Made by a program: the position numbers and the translations under genes
Assembly: GCA_031316255.1 (NCBI GenBank)
Contig: JALDQW010000001.1
Span: 372,001-436,000 of the forward strand
Length of the DNA stretch: 64,000 bases
Reading direction: 5' to 3'
From: Nitrosomonas sp.
GTDB taxonomy: Bacteria; Pseudomonadota; Gammaproteobacteria; Burkholderiales; Nitrosomonadaceae
The notes under the pieces: model-generated
Seen by the model: only the letters and a program-made list of their open reading frames with translations
Told to the model about the DNA's origin: nothing
The model's database searches: none
Part shown: positions 18,053 to 26,580 of the stretch, piece after piece
Position numbering within the stretch: position 1 is the stretch's first letter
How the letters are laid out: every line of letters starts with the position of its first letter

Positions 18053-18925
18053 CAGTTATCCAAAAGCTGCGAACAAAATCCCAAATACGACGGCACCACA
18101 CCGGAACAGGCACAAGAACATCTCAATAAGGTCTGGGCCAGAATCCGTGCAAAACTGGATCGTGAGAATATACAACCCTATGGCTTTCGAATTGCAAAGC
18201 CGCAACATGACGGCACACCACACTGGCACATCCTGCTATTTATGCCACCTGAACATACAGCAAAAGTTCGAGAAATTATCTGTCGTTACGCACTGCAAAC
18301 CGATGGCAACGAACCCGGCGCAAGTGAGCACCGATTCAAAGCTGTTACTATTGATAAAAGCAAAGGCACAGCAGTAGGCTATATCGCCAAATACATATCA
18401 AAAAATATCGACGGCCACGGCCTTGAAAAAGACATTGACGGCAACCCGATACAGGAAGCAGCCGAACGGGTTGAAGCCTGGGCGTCCACCTGGGGAATCC
18501 GGCAATTTCAGCAAATTGGCGGCGCACCGGTCAGTATTTGGCGAGAATTGCGCAGAATTAACAGTGCACCTGAAGGCATCCTGCTACAAGCACAGCAGGC
18601 AGCCGACGAAAACGAATGGTGGAAGTTTATACAGTTAATGGGCGGCACATCTGCCAAACGAAAAGATAACCCGATCCGGCTAATGAAAGAAGATTGCATG
18701 GAACCAGGCAAGTATGGCGATCCGATAGGACAAAAAATCTGTGGCGTAGAAACCGACTCCATTCAACTGCCGACACGCTTGCATCAATGGCGCATTGAAA
18801 GATGTTCAGTGGGTACTGAATCAATGAATCGGCATGCCGCAAAGAGTCCGAGTGGGAGCGTCAGCGACCGCGAGGACACATTTGCGGCGCAGCCGCCTTG
18901 GAGTTCTGTTAATAACTGTACGTGA
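18053..18925 (+). pseudogene. Truncated phage replication protein A (P2 gpA-like)
   Basis: From 18053 the frame reads without a proper start '[20 protein letters not shown]', then '[15 protein letters not shown]' (HUH motif) and '[15 protein letters not shown]' (the twin active-site tyrosines). These are core motifs of the rolling-circle endonuclease that nicks the origin of P2-like phages. The C-terminus runs to a natural end. The N-terminal half of the normally 700-plus-residue protein is absent; the right end of the IS1182-type element sits 26 bases before the open frame. An internal ATG at 18242 would omit the HUH motif, so this is a remnant. Confidence 0.82.
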
Positions 18926-18949
18926 TAGATGTTCTAAGTGATTATTTTT

Positions 18950-19504
18950 TTATAAATTTTCTAATTTTTGCATGCACATAGTTGTTGCTTCTAAAAATAC
19001 ATCTAAGTAATCTAGACGCTCAGCTGATACGTTTGATTCTTTGAGTGAATTTAATTCTTCATTGGATATGATTTTGCTTTTATCAACAAATGAATGAACA
19101 GCAATGATGCTATCAAGCTCTTCATTTGTAAAACCTATTAATTTATCATTATTTTCAATATAATTATTTATTAATAAGGAAAATTTTTTATTGATTTCAA
19201 ATCGAATTTTTTTTAGCTCATTTTCATCATTTATTTGAAAATTTAATATCTGTTCAATTAACTTGTCAGTCTGAATTAATTCTTCGTGAATATATAATAA
19301 CCTATTCCTAATCCTATCTTTCTTGGCATTTTCTGTATCGATAATTATCTTTAATACAAAATATAAAAATCCAAGAGTAATTCCAATACCACCATAAGAA
19401 ATAATTGCTATTTGTTGCCACTCAGTTAATGTAAATACAGATATTTTCTTGCAGGTATGTATAGAATAAAGATAGCCAATAAAAAAAATAAATAATATCT
19501 GCAA
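18950..19504 (-). CDS. Membrane-anchored coiled-coil protein of unknown function
   Basis: The 184-residue, AT-rich gene encodes two hydrophobic segments ('ILFIFFIGYLYSI' and 'AIISYGGIGITLGFLYFVLKIII') followed by about 120 residues of mostly charged helix with coiled-coil character ('NRLLYIHEELIQTDKLIEQIL'). I know no family for it. Its strand and composition match the STAS-like and GHKL genes further upstream. If the IS256-type element between them is removed, the gap to the STAS-like gene shrinks to about 64 bases, so the three probably formed one operon. Confidence 0.65.
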   Translation of the reverse strand: MQILFIFFIGYLYSIHTCKKISVFTLTEWQQIAIISYGGIGITLGFLYFVLKIIIDTENAKKDRIRNRLLYIHEELIQTDKLIEQILNFQINDENELKKIRFEINKKFSLLINNYIENNDKLIGFTNEELDSIIAVHSFVDKSKIISNEELNSLKESNVSAERLDYLDVFLEATTMCMQKLENL

Positions 19505-19605
19505 AAAAATAATTAAAAGAACTGATAATGCTATAGTTTTGGATTTTGGGGAGTATTAGAAATTCTGTGTCATTCCTTTAGTATTAAATTTTATAGGAGT
19601 GACGA

Positions 19606-20817
19606 ATGAACAAGACTACAGTGCAATTTGATTTTGAAGAAGCCTTGGAATCCTTGAAAGCGGGGCGGAATTTGAATGGAAAAGATGGCATATTAACGCC
19701 ATTGATCAAACAACTCACTGAAGCTGCATTGGCGGCGGAACTTGAACAGCATATCAAATCCGGGGATGAACAGAACCGGAAGAATGGCACGACGCCAAAG
19801 ACTGTAAAATCAGCATCAGGTAGTTTTCAACTGGAAACACCCAGAGACCGCAACGGTACATTTGAACCTCAGTTGGTTAAAAAGCATCAGACTCATCTTA
19901 CCGATGAAATCGAACGCAAAATTCTATCGTTATTTGCGTTGGGCTCCAGCTATCAGGATATCTCTGGGCATATTGCCGAGATATACGGCATTGACGTTTC
20001 ATCGGCGACGATCAGTGCAGTCACTGACAAGCTTATTCCGGAGCTTAGGGAATGGCAGCAACGGCCATTGGATAGTCACTATCCGTTCGTGTGGCTGGAT
20101 GCCATACATCACAAAGTGAAAGACGATGGCCGGTATGTCAGCAAGGCAGTTTATACCGTACTTGGCTTAAACATTGAAGGAAAGAAGGAAGTACTAGGGT
20201 TGTATGTATCGGAAAGCGAAGGCGCCCGGTTTTGGCTTTCCGTACTGACAGATTTAAATAACCGTGGCGTACAGGATATCCTTATTGCCGCCGTTGATGG
20301 ACTCGTGGGTTTTCCTGAGGCAATCAACAGTATTTTTCCAGAAACCGAGGTTCAGTTATGCATTATTCATCAAATCCGCAATTCGATGAAATATGTGGCG
20401 TCAAAAAATCAAAAAGCATTCATGGCTGACCTGAAACCGGTATACAAAGCGCCGACCATTGATGCAGCTGAAGATGCGCTTGATGCATTGGAAGCCAAAT
20501 GGGGAAAACAGTATCCCATCGTGATTCAATCCTGGCGCAACAAATGGGAAAATTTATCGGTATACTTCAAATATCCTGAACCGATACGCCGTGTGATTTA
20601 TACAACCAACACCATTGAGGCCGTACATCGCCAATTTCGCAAACTGACAAAAACCAAAGGTGGATTTCCGAATGAAAACAGTCTACTAAAGCTACTGTAT
20701 GTCGGAATTAAAAATGCCAGCAAGAAATGGACGATGCCGATACAGAACTGGAATTTGACATTATCCCAGTTAGCGATATATTTTGAGGGTCGTTTGGATG
20801 CGGCGTTGGATTTATGA
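19606..20817 (+). CDS. IS256-family transposase
   Basis: The 403-residue mutator-type transposase has catalytic acidic residues in 'FVWLDAIHHKVKDDGRYV', 'IAAVDGLVGFPEAINS' and 'TTNTIEAVHRQFRKLTK', and the family marker 'VQLCIIHQIRNSMKYV' between the second and third. Length is normal and the frame is unbroken, with a ribosome-binding site 'ataggag' before the ATG. It is likely active. Confidence 0.95.
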   Translation: MNKTTVQFDFEEALESLKAGRNLNGKDGILTPLIKQLTEAALAAELEQHIKSGDEQNRKNGTTPKTVKSASGSFQLETPRDRNGTFEPQLVKKHQTHLTDEIERKILSLFALGSSYQDISGHIAEIYGIDVSSATISAVTDKLIPELREWQQRPLDSHYPFVWLDAIHHKVKDDGRYVSKAVYTVLGLNIEGKKEVLGLYVSESEGARFWLSVLTDLNNRGVQDILIAAVDGLVGFPEAINSIFPETEVQLCIIHQIRNSMKYVASKNQKAFMADLKPVYKAPTIDAAEDALDALEAKWGKQYPIVIQSWRNKWENLSVYFKYPEPIRRVIYTTNTIEAVHRQFRKLTKTKGGFPNENSLLKLLYVGIKNASKKWTMPIQNWNLTLSQLAIYFEGRLDAALDL

Positions 20818-20840
20818 ATTTAATACAGATTTTTATGTCA

Positions 20841-20900
20841 CCGCTGAAACTGGTTAGCGTATCGACACGAATTGTGTCGATCGGTCACCGGTTTCAGTGG
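20841..20900. terminator. Long palindrome after the IS256-type transposase gene
   Basis: An outer imperfect stem pairs 20841-20853 (ccgctgaaactgg) with 20888-20900 (ccggtttcagtgg). An inner perfect stem pairs 20861-20868 (atcgacac) with 20874-20881 (gtgtcgat). There is no T-run after it, so it may act as a transcript-end hairpin or a structural feature of the element, not a classic intrinsic terminator. Confidence 0.5.
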
Positions 20901-20986
20901 TCAACAAGCGAAGCGCGTTAGGTGATTGGCAAACTGACACAGAATTTTGAACACCCTCGGATTTTGTCAATTTTGTAAAAACGTAA

Positions 20987-21319
20987 TTATTGGTTATAAC
21001 CAGTTTCTATTTCTTTCATAATTATTGCTAATTTCACTCGACTTATATTCTCTAATTTTATTTTTTTAAGAATATGTTCTTTTTTTCCAAATTTTGTGAA
21101 ATATGCAAATACTTCATTAGACCAGGAGGGCCCAACTCTTTTCACATTTCCAAAATCTAATGTAATGAATACATTATCATTTTCCCATTGTTCTTTATCA
21201 TCTAGTCCATTTAGAAATTTTGTTCGAAAATCTAGCCCAGTAAATTTTCCATCTCTTTGATATTCATCTCTATTAGTTAGGCTGGAAGAAAATTCTTTAC
21301 CTACATCAACATACTTCAT
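20987..21319 (-). CDS. STAS-like DUF4325 protein
   Basis: The 110-residue protein matches the STAS-like domain family DUF4325: 'FTGLDFRTKFL', 'VFITLDFGNVKRVGPSWSNEVFAYF' and 'LENISRVKLAIIMKEIETGY' are its hallmarks. STAS domains in anti-sigma-factor antagonists act as phosphorylation switches bound by GHKL kinases; whether this one does is unknown. The start lies 2 bases after the stop of the GHKL ATPase gene, so they are translationally linked, and they very likely work together. The membrane protein gene beyond the IS256-type element is a probable third partner. Confidence 0.8.
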   Translation of the reverse strand: MKYVDVGKEFSSSLTNRDEYQRDGKFTGLDFRTKFLNGLDDKEQWENDNVFITLDFGNVKRVGPSWSNEVFAYFTKFGKKEHILKKIKLENISRVKLAIIMKEIETGYNQ

Positions 21320-21321
21320 GT

Positions 21322-22506
21322 CTAATTCTCAAGTATCTTTTTTGCTGGAATAACAAAATGATATAGTGTTCCAGCAAAAATACGTGAATTTGCAGTTCCA
21401 GATTTCATTATTTTTCCTTGTGAATTAATACTTAAATAGCCTCTTTGTGATAGAAGATTAATCCCTATTCCACACTCTAAGCAGGCTTCTACTATCCTAT
21501 TTAAACCATTTCCTCTACGCGAACCTTTTGAAAAGCGTTTTGTAAACGGTAGTTTTCCTTTAGCGTCTTTAATTGAAGCTCTTATTGCACCACTTATATT
21601 TTCTTTTAATGCCATTAAAATATATTTTCCGTCATCATCGCTTCTAATTTCTTTCTTTATTTCAATTCCTTGCGGCCCTGTTTGTAATGAATTTTTAATA
21701 CCTATACCATTATCAGCGAGACATAAAGAAATTATTCCAGTTCTTTTATGATATTGGGTAAGTGTCCACCAACCATCATCCTTATGGCTATGTCCATGTT
21801 CAGTTACATTATTAAAGGCCTCAATCAATACAATACAATCAAAAATCTCAATTTGGTCTTCTGTTAATAAACTATATTTCTCAAGTACACGACAAATTGC
21901 ATCTTCTCTGGATTTAATTTCTGATGGTTTTTTTTCCCTTTTTATTTTGACTATTTCATCATCATATGCTATTGCATTATTTTTACTCACATCTTCTTCT
22001 ACATTAACATAATCGTAAAATCCACAATGTTGTAGATATGAATTAACAGTTTCATCTTGTGGCTCAGTCGATGATAAAGACGGTATATAGCCCTCTTTTG
22101 CTGTTATTTCTGTCCATTGTTTGAAGGAACATAATAAAGTTACCGCAGTCGGCCAAATCCGTGTGCATTTATCTAAATTGAAAAGTATCAATTTTGATTG
22201 AGAATCAATAAAAGAAGAAGATATTTTAATAAATTCATCAAAATTTTTTTCTAAACCAAAATGTCCATCAATTACAATTGGCAAAAATTTAGAATCAAAT
22301 TTTATTTTTTTATAAAACTTCGTTTGAAATTTTTTCTTCTTTTTTCTTAAGGCCTGAATAGAAGTATCGTATATAAATTTTTTTTCAATACGCTTCTTTC
22401 TATAAGCTATAGATTTTAAATAATTTGATTCAAGCTTTATTTTTCTTAGAATACTTTTATTTTTCTTTTTTAAGTAATTCTGTAGTTTCCTGGGTATTTT
22501 CTTCAC
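21322..22506 (-). CDS. GHKL-type ATPase, partner of the STAS-like protein
   Basis: A 394-residue protein. The N-terminal 80 residues are extremely Lys/Arg-rich. A middle region ('KLILFNLDKCTRIWPTAVTLLCSFKQW') resembles the STAS-like fold, and the C-terminal half is a GHKL ATPase: N-box 'LIEAFNNVTEHGHSH', G1 'CLADNGIGIKNSL', G2 'KGSRRGNGLNRIVEAC'. There is no His-phosphotransfer domain or membrane segment, so it is not a conventional sensor kinase; it may phosphorylate or bind the STAS-like protein. The gene is very AT-rich, unlike the chromosomal genes, which suggests horizontal origin. Confidence 0.78.
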   Translation of the reverse strand: MKKIPRKLQNYLKKKNKSILRKIKLESNYLKSIAYRKKRIEKKFIYDTSIQALRKKKKKFQTKFYKKIKFDSKFLPIVIDGHFGLEKNFDEFIKISSSFIDSQSKLILFNLDKCTRIWPTAVTLLCSFKQWTEITAKEGYIPSLSSTEPQDETVNSYLQHCGFYDYVNVEEDVSKNNAIAYDDEIVKIKREKKPSEIKSREDAICRVLEKYSLLTEDQIEIFDCIVLIEAFNNVTEHGHSHKDDGWWTLTQYHKRTGIISLCLADNGIGIKNSLQTGPQGIEIKKEIRSDDDGKYILMALKENISGAIRASIKDAKGKLPFTKRFSKGSRRGNGLNRIVEACLECGIGINLLSQRGYLSINSQGKIMKSGTANSRIFAGTLYHFVIPAKKILEN

Positions 22507-22758
22507 AAGTTTGTAGTCATTTTTAAAAAAATTAATACAACGACATAAAATAACTGCTATTTCATTTTTGCATTTAGGTAAAGTGAAGAGTTCTGTTATT
22601 CAAAGATTACAAAAACCTATGATTTGTATTTTACATTTGATGGCAATATTGTGCTAACAGTAAAAAGATTTTAGAAATCAAGCTTATAATCTCAACTCCT
22701 AATTTAATATTTTGTGTTAGGTTATGTTTATTTAATGCTACAAATTTATGGTTAAAGT

Positions 22759-23592
22759 ATGGGAGAAAAACATTTTAATATAATTAGATCAGAAGAGTTC
22801 ATTGCATACGACTTAGAGTTAATAAAGAACAGGAATAAGTGGCAAAAATATTGTCGTGTTGTTGCTAATGCAATGAGCGCCATTCCATGGATTGGAAGTC
22901 TTTTAACCTCTGGATCAGCAACTCATGGCGAAAATGAACAAGGAAATGTAAACCAATTATATGAAGAATGGCTAAAAGTTCATAAATCTAAGATAGAGCA
23001 ACTTATGATTGCATTAGACGAAATGGCTGGAAGACTTGAATCAATTCCAGAAGAATTTGACGAGCGCATTCAATCTGAAAAATATTTGAGTCTTGTTCGT
23101 AGAGCATTTCACTCTTGGGATAATGCGGAAACTAAAGAAAAAAGAGAATATGTAGTTAATCTAATATCTAATGCCGCCGCTTCGCATCTTTGCCCTGACG
23201 ATCAAGTAAGACTTTTCAATGATTGGTTGGATCAATATCATGAAATTCATTTTAAAGTTATTCGTGCGATTTATCAGCATCCAGGCGTTACACGTCTTGG
23301 TATTTGGCAATCAGTTAGCAAAATTGTTCCACGCGAAGATAGTGCCGAAGCTGATCTATTTAAGTTGTTGATCCGTGACTTGAGTACTGGTGGCGTTATT
23401 CGTCAATATCGTGAAACAACATATGATGGCCATTTTGTCAAACAAAGCACGAAAGGCAAAAATAGAAATAATAGTTCAAGGACTATGGAATCGGCGTTTG
23501 AAGACACTAAGCAGTATCAGCTTACAGAGCTAGGATCTCAATTCGTTCACTATACAATGAATCAGGTAGTTAAACGAATAAAAAGTACTTAA
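22759..23592 (+). CDS. Unknown protein next to the GHKL/STAS-like pair
   Basis: The 277-residue protein, divergent from the GHKL ATPase gene, has a short hydrophobic patch ('ANAMSAIPWIGSLLTSGSA', about residues 37-55), a helical middle section ('IEQLMIALDEMAGRLESIPEEFDERIQ') and a C-terminal part that reads like a winged helix ('VIRAIYQHPGVTRLGIWQSVSKIVP'). I do not recognise the family. Hydrophobic helix plus winged helix could fit a stress- or phage-sensing effector, but that is conjecture. It is AT-rich like its neighbours and lies just outside the integrative element. Confidence 0.6.
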   Translation: MGEKHFNIIRSEEFIAYDLELIKNRNKWQKYCRVVANAMSAIPWIGSLLTSGSATHGENEQGNVNQLYEEWLKVHKSKIEQLMIALDEMAGRLESIPEEFDERIQSEKYLSLVRRAFHSWDNAETKEKREYVVNLISNAAASHLCPDDQVRLFNDWLDQYHEIHFKVIRAIYQHPGVTRLGIWQSVSKIVPREDSAEADLFKLLIRDLSTGGVIRQYRETTYDGHFVKQSTKGKNRNNSSRTMESAFEDTKQYQLTELGSQFVHYTMNQVVKRIKST

Positions 23593-23860
23593 GAGATCTA
23601 CCAACAAATTGTCTACAGCTAACTGTAATTAATAAATATAAAGTCATTTCAATAAAGCTTTGCAGAAAGCTGAAAATACGAATTATGATTCCGATGCCAA
23701 GATACTGATTTTTGATGCACCTGGTTACAAATTTAATTGACTCAATAACCAATTTCTCAGTAGTAATTTTCTTTCCGTAACTTATTTCAATCTTCTGTCT
23801 ACATAGCGTCTACACAAATAAATTATTTTTTTGTTATTTTGTGTAACTTATTGAATTTAT

Positions 23861-23908
23861 TGGTGCCGACACCAAGAATCGAACTCGGGACCTTCTGATT
23901 ACAAATCA
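23861..23908 (-). other. Displaced tRNA-Thr(TGT) 3' half: left attachment site
   Basis: Read on the minus strand, this segment gives the anticodon loop with TGT, the variable region, the T arm (GGTTCGATTC-like, here 'gagttcgattctt') and the acceptor end GGCACCA. The 5' half is missing: similarity stops at the anticodon stem. A lone tRNA 3' end next to a tyrosine integrase gene is the classic sign of an attachment site; the intact tRNA should be at the other end of the element, outside this window. Confidence 0.85.
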
Positions 23909-24012
23909 CCAATTCTTTGTATTTATCTGTATTTATGAAAATTTATATAAATATGCGAATCTTTATGCAACAAGGCGTTAAGGGCAAATTTAGCATTTGC
24001 ACATATTGATAT

Positions 24013-24056
24013 AAATGCACTAAAATGCACCTGGAATGTAACCCCGGTGTAACCCC
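24013..24056 (+). promoter_or_regulatory. Paired short direct repeats before the integrase gene
   Basis: Two copies of aaatgcac (24013-24020 and 24023-24030, period 10) are followed by two copies of tgtaacccc (24037-24045 and 24048-24056, period 11), ending 8 bases before the integrase ATG. Helically phased repeats at this place may be arm-type integrase sites or an operator for int. Confidence 0.45.
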
Positions 24057-24064
24057 AATTTACC

Positions 24065-25258
24065 ATGACCAAAAAATTCAACTTTACAAAAGCGGAGATT
24101 GATACCCTACCCTTACCACAAAAAGGCAAGCGCGACACGTATCATGACACAAAGGTGAGCGGTTTGCACTTACGCATATCATCGACGGGCATAAAAACTT
24201 TCAGCGTCTTTAAACGTATAAAAAGTGGCAATCCTGAACGTATAACGCTGGGACGCCACCCCGACATGACGATTGATCAAGCAAGGCGAAAAACCATGGA
24301 AATCAATTTGATTATAGCTGATGGCAAAAGCCCGGCCGAAGCTAAACGCAAATTGAAATCAGAATTTCATTTCTGTGATTTATTTACCGAATATTTAGAA
24401 AGACACTCCAAACCAAAGAAAAAAACGTGGGCGGATGATCTGGATAATTATAAAAAACATGTTGAAAAACATTTGGGCAAAAAAAAGTTGTCAGAAATTA
24501 GTCGAGCAACAGTGTCGCTACTTCATAACAATATAACAACAAAATCAGGACCAATTGCTGCCAACAGAATATTGGCCTTAATTTCAAGTGTTTTTGGATG
24601 GGCAATATCAGCAGGACTTTGGGAAAACAACCCTGCTATTGGGATCAGGCGTAACAAAGAAAAAAGTCGAGACCGATTCATTCAAAGTGATGAACTGCCA
24701 AGATTCTTTCAGGCGCTTTCAGAAGAGCCAAATGGAACGATTAGAGATTATGTTTTAATTTCGCTATTAACCGGTGCACGCAGATCAAATGTCTGCTCGA
24801 TGAGATGGAGTGATATTAACTTTGACCGAGCTGAATGGCGTATAGAAGCAACAAAAAACAATACACCCCAAACGGTAACACTTTCACCTGAAGCGGCTGA
24901 GGTTTTGCAAAACCGAAAATCAGATGATAGTGAATTTGTTTTCCCCGGTATCGGCAAATCAGGACATCTTCAGGAACCAAGAAAAGGATGGGAGCGCATA
25001 TTAAAACGTGCAGGAATAAAAGATTTGCGACTTCATGACTTAAGGCGCACACTGGGAAGCTGGCAAGCAAAGACCGGCGCATCACTGGCGATTATTGGCA
25101 AATCTCTTAATCATAAGAATCAAAACACAACGGCGATTTATGCGCGACTTGATCTTGATCCGGTTAGAAACTCGGTGAATACGGCCACAAGCGCTATGCT
25201 TGCAGCTGGCGGGCTAACAAAACCAGGTGAAATTGTGCAATTTAAGAAAAAGAAATAA
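24065..25258 (+). CDS. int: Tyrosine integrase of the P4/DUF4102 type
   Basis: The 397-residue protein has the N-terminal DUF4102 arm-binding domain ('DTKVSGLHLRISSTGIKTFSVF', 'RITLGRHPDMTIDQARRK'), a SAM-like core-binding domain around residues 105-185, and a catalytic domain with Arg in 'LLTGARRSNVCSMRW', 'LRLHDLRRTLGSW', 'KSLNHKNQNTTAIYARLD' with the nucleophilic Tyr. It integrates mobile elements at tRNA 3' ends, matching the tRNA-Thr fragment 150 bases upstream. The element extends rightward from here. The frame is complete. Confidence 0.93.
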   Translation: MTKKFNFTKAEIDTLPLPQKGKRDTYHDTKVSGLHLRISSTGIKTFSVFKRIKSGNPERITLGRHPDMTIDQARRKTMEINLIIADGKSPAEAKRKLKSEFHFCDLFTEYLERHSKPKKKTWADDLDNYKKHVEKHLGKKKLSEISRATVSLLHNNITTKSGPIAANRILALISSVFGWAISAGLWENNPAIGIRRNKEKSRDRFIQSDELPRFFQALSEEPNGTIRDYVLISLLTGARRSNVCSMRWSDINFDRAEWRIEATKNNTPQTVTLSPEAAEVLQNRKSDDSEFVFPGIGKSGHLQEPRKGWERILKRAGIKDLRLHDLRRTLGSWQAKTGASLAIIGKSLNHKNQNTTAIYARLDLDPVRNSVNTATSAMLAAGGLTKPGEIVQFKKKK

Positions 25259-25325
25259 CCGAGACCTTTGCAAAACCTCTAGCATCATAAAACTCATTAA
25301 AAACAATTCATTGTAAACTAAACAA

Positions 25326-25346
25326 CCCTCGCTTATAAGGCGAGGG
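25326..25346. terminator. Hairpin terminator after int
   Basis: A 7-bp perfect stem, ccctcgc (25326-25332) with gcgaggg (25340-25346), loop ttataag, followed by gttt. It lies about 70 bases after the integrase stop and is the likely end of that transcript. Confidence 0.65.
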
Positions 25347-25419
25347 GTTTCAACCATCCCCGAAAGGGACACTAATTTGTTAGCTTCTAATAAATTGTAG
25401 CAATTCAAATCTGTCTGAA

Positions 25420-25880
25420 AGTTACCGATTTATCGGAAGTGACTGTCAGGCCAATTCAGTAAAATTTCTTACCAAATTTTTTGCCATCAATGGGCGTATC
25501 CATCGGTGTTCTTCCGCAACACATTTTGCCTTGGTGTGTGCGTGCGTTCATTATTATAGTAATGCAATCTGATAAAATTCCAGCAGAACGGTTTTATGGA
25601 AACGTTCACAGATACCGTTAGTTTGTGGTGATTTGACTTTTATTTTGGTATGGTCGATATCGTTGAGCACCAGGTATAGTTGATAATCATGGCGTTCTGT
25701 TGTGCCACAGTATTCAGTCCCTCGATCGGTTAGCACACGTAACAAGGGAAGCTCATACTGCTCAAAGAACGACAAGACTTTATCGTTAAGCATATCGGCT
25801 GCTGTAATCGGTGTTTTTGTCGTATAAAATTTAGCCAATGTGATTTGGCTGTAGGTATCGATTGTTGACAACAGGCATCA
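25420..25880 (-). pseudogene. IS481-type transposase fragment
   Basis: The frame 25871 down to 25554 holds part of an rve catalytic core: 'LLSTIDTYSQITLAKFY', 'PLLRVLTDRGTEYCG' (catalytic Asp) and 'SPQTNGICERFHKTVL' (catalytic Glu). After a frameshift near 25560 the tail continues as 'HYYNNERTH' and 'KMCCGRTPMDTPIDG' in other frames. The N-terminal half including the helix-turn-helix is absent. It is a decayed fragment of an IS481-type transposase. Confidence 0.75.
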
Positions 25881-26158
25881 ATAACAAGCGAGGAGTTAGC
25901 ATTCTTATATTCACAATTAGTTTTTCTAATTCCACAAGATTCGCTTAACAATAATATATAAATTAGCCTCAAATGTCTATAACAGAGCAAAAATGCACCA
26001 AATAGTGCACTAAAAGTAATGGATTGGACGCCAACCACCCTAAACGGCATCAAAGTGCCAAAGTAGTGACGCATTGACAGGTCAGTTTCAAACAAACTCG
26101 GTTTATGAAAAGTTTTACTGGGTGTGAGCATCGATAAATCACCATTTCAACCCACTGC
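25881..26158. other. Non-coding debris
   Basis: About 280 bases between the IS481-type fragment and the small inverted-repeat element. No recognisable product in any frame. Confidence 0.4.
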
Positions 26159-26289
26159 TGTCCCGTTAAGGGCATTAACCAATTGATATAGAAAAGAAAA
26201 ACATTTCCATGTCTCAAGCGATTTTTTGAATAAAAATGACATTTTATATCAATATGTTGCAACAAATATTGGCTTCGGTTAACGGGACA
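26159..26289. repeat. MITE-like element with 11-bp inverted ends
   Basis: tgtcccgttaa at 26159-26169 is matched exactly in reverse complement by ttaacgggaca at 26279-26289, giving a 131-base AT-rich segment without coding capacity. Size and ends fit a miniature inverted-repeat element, mobilised by a transposase recognising those ends. No clear target duplication is seen. Confidence 0.55.
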
Positions 26290-26428
26290 CTAGTGATTTC
26301 AACCAGAAATAAGTGCTTATTGTAACATTTTTCGGTTGATTTGATCAGTACAAGAAAATATATTTGTGATTGATATCAAATGCTTGGGAGTATTTAAGGG
26401 TCGACTAAATAAGAAAGGAGCGTCCCAC

Positions 26429-26580
26429 ATGAGGATTACAACAATTGGCATTGGTCTAGAAAGAAGTGTTTCAGATTCACGGCCTTGATGACCGCAGTAA
26501 AATTGTGTTGCGCAAACAATTGCGCCGGAATGGTATGGCAAGGTTTTTGCCCGGCGAACAAAAATGCTCGCAATATTTAG
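26429..26580 (+). pseudogene. IS110-type transposase N-terminal remnant
   Basis: From the ATG at 26429 the sequence reads 'MRITTIGIGLER', then after a one-base frameshift 'VFQIHGLDDRSKIVLRKQLRR', closely matching the start of IS110-type transposases (RuvC-like DEDD domain). The remaining 270 or so residues are missing. A ribosome-binding site 'aaggag' precedes the ATG. Confidence 0.72.

Larger units (their letters stand above)
19549..20958 (+). mobile_element. IS256-family insertion sequence
   Basis: A 1410-base element whose ends both contain AAATTCTGTGTCA eight or so bases from the tip, the standard IS256-type terminal repeat. It is bounded by a perfect 8-bp duplication and contains one intact transposase gene. 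A long palindrome lies between the gene and the right end. Confidence 0.92.
19541..20966. repeat. 8-bp target duplication flanking the IS256-type element
   Basis: ggattttg occurs at 19541-19548 and again at 20959-20966, exactly abutting the element's ends. An 8-bp duplication is the rule for IS256-family transposition. The perfect match argues for a single, fairly recent insertion. Confidence 0.9.

Noticed and set aside
18242..18925. Complete small replication protein starting at 18242
   Set aside because: The conserved HUH motif lies upstream of that ATG in the same frame, so it is an internal Met of a truncated gene.
23861..23908. Functional tRNA-Thr gene
   Set aside because: Only the 3' half and anticodon loop are present; the 5' half does not pair and is replaced by element sequence.
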